This document shows positions 63,193 through 64,000 of a stretch of DNA of 64,000 nt, piece after piece (the first letter of the stretch is position 1; each line of letters starts with the position of its first letter). Source of the stretch: an uncultured Bacteroidales bacterium. GTDB taxonomy: Bacteria; Bacteroidota; Bacteroidia; Bacteroidales; UBA932. Below the pieces are notes generated by a model. The model did no database searches and was not told where the DNA came from. It worked only from the letters and a program-made list of their open reading frames with translations. Location: positions 1 through 64,000 of the forward strand of contig UQMB01000006.1 in the NCBI GenBank assembly GCA_900541925.1. Direction: 5' to 3'. The position numbers were made by a program, and so were the translations under genes.

Positions 63193-64000
63193 TTATTCCA
63201 AAGTAACCTTGAGACCGAGACCGCGGAGTTCGTGGAGGAGCACGTTGAGTGACTCCGGAATACCTGCTGGCGGGATAGGGTCTCCCTTGACGATGGCTTC
63301 GTAAGTCTTTGACCTTCCGACAACGTCATCGGACTTGACGGTGAGGATTTCCTGGAGGGCGTTGGCTGCGCCGAATGCTTCGAGCGCCCACACCTCCATC
63401 TCTCCGAACCTCTGTCCTCCGAACTGTGACTTACCGCCGAGGGGCTGCTGGGTGATGAGCGAGTAAGGTCCGATTGAACGGGCGTGCATCTTGTCATCGA
63501 CCATGTGGCCGAGCTTGATCATGTAGATCACACCCACGGTGGCCGGCTGGTCGAAGTAGTCTCCGGTGCCGCCGTCGCGCAGACGGGTCTTGCCGAATCT
63601 CGGCACGCCTGCCTTGTCGGTGTAGCTGCATATCTCGTCGATGCTCGCACCGTCGAAAATCGGGGTGCTGAACTTCAGCCCGAGCCTGTAGCCTGCCCAT
63701 CCGAGCACGGTCTCATAGATCTGGCCGAGGTTCATACGTGAAGGCACGCCGAGAGGGTTGAGGACGATGTCCACCGGAGTACCGTCCTCGAGGAACGGCA
63801 TATCCTCCTGTCGCACGATCTTGGCGACGATACCCTTGTTGCCGTGACGGCCGGCCATCTTGTCGCCGACGGTGATCTTGCGCTTCTTGGCGATGTACAC
63901 CTTCGCTATCTGCATCACTCCGTTAGGAAGCTCGTCTCCGATCTTTATCTTGTCCATCTCGCGCTTGCAGATGGCCTGCTCCGTCTTGAGGGCGATGCAG
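63193..64000 (-). CDS. rpoB: RNA polymerase subunit beta, C-terminal part
   Basis: The frame is open through the window edge, so only about the last 269 codons are seen. ADKMAGRHGNKGIV-type sequence (GDKMAGRHGNKGIVAK), GVPSRMNLGQIYE, and the C-terminal GGKSQFGGQRFGEMEVWALEAFGAA identify RpoB; the protein ends LLHELRGLGLKVTLE. The 5' part lies to the right of the window. Confidence 0.97.
   Translation of the reverse strand, partial: CIALKTEQAICKREMDKIKIGDELPNGVMQIAKVYIAKKRKITVGDKMAGRHGNKGIVAKIVRQEDMPFLEDGTPVDIVLNPLGVPSRMNLGQIYETVLGWAGYRLGLKFSTPIFDGASIDEICSYTDKAGVPRFGKTRLRDGGTGDYFDQPATVGVIYMIKLGHMVDDKMHARSIGPYSLITQQPLGGKSQFGGQRFGEMEVWALEAFGAANALQEILTVKSDDVVGRSKTYEAIVKGDPIPPAGIPESLNVLLHELRGLGLKVTLE

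Overview
The window looks like chromosomal DNA of a GC-rich, obligately anaerobic member of the Bacteroidales. The signs are an ATP synthase operon in the Bacteroidota order (atpD-atpC first, then B-E-F-H-A-G, no atpI), SusC/SusD pairs, type IX secretion sorting tails with PorV-like barrels, an Rnf complex, NfnAB, a fimbrillin-like lipoprotein, and promoters of the TTTG-N19-TAnnTTTG type. I cannot name a genus from sequence alone.

Layout. 1-87: 3' end of a 5S rRNA and its terminator, so an rRNA operon lies just outside the left edge. 310-6852: F1Fo ATP synthase operon. 6854-28721: a near mirror-image nutrient-acquisition locus. Two divergent arms each read SusC, SusD, surface lipoprotein(s), a strong hairpin, a secreted subtilisin-like protease and a PorV/PorQ-like barrel. 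Between the two SusC genes sits a 1.2 kb segment that encodes a serine recombinase and is bounded by 71/72-bp nearly identical inverted repeats covering the 5' leader and first codons of both susC genes. A complete consensus promoter inside the segment points at the left susC only. This is the most striking part of the window: a predicted self-encoded invertible promoter choosing between two protease-linked SusCD systems.

29015-36808 (minus strand): alaS, an in-frame LptF/G-permease plus methionyl-tRNA formyltransferase fusion, a membrane polyferredoxin and a ferredoxin-type aldo/keto reductase. 36932-39218: two M23 peptidases and a MerR-type regulator. 39279-47047: zinc-ribbon coiled-coil protein, dnaB, rseC-like gene and rnfBCDGEA. 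47076-50840: small barrel protein, nfnA-nfnB, YitT-like membrane protein. 50841-51490: non-coding stretch with degenerate GC-rich repeats. 51491-57225: cysS, exodeoxyribonuclease III, DUF368 transporter, small unknown protein, PfkB-type sugar kinase and a flippase-like membrane protein. 57297-58612: tRNA-Arg, fimbrillin-like lipoprotein and an upstream 38-residue peptide gene. 58922-64000: rpoC and the 3' part of rpoB.

How the genes work together. ATP synthase, Rnf, NfnAB and the polyferredoxin cluster fit an anaerobe that couples ferredoxin, NAD(H) and NADP(H) pools to an ion gradient. The central locus fits uptake of oligopeptides or glycopeptides released by surface proteases, but substrate and switching are inferred from architecture only.
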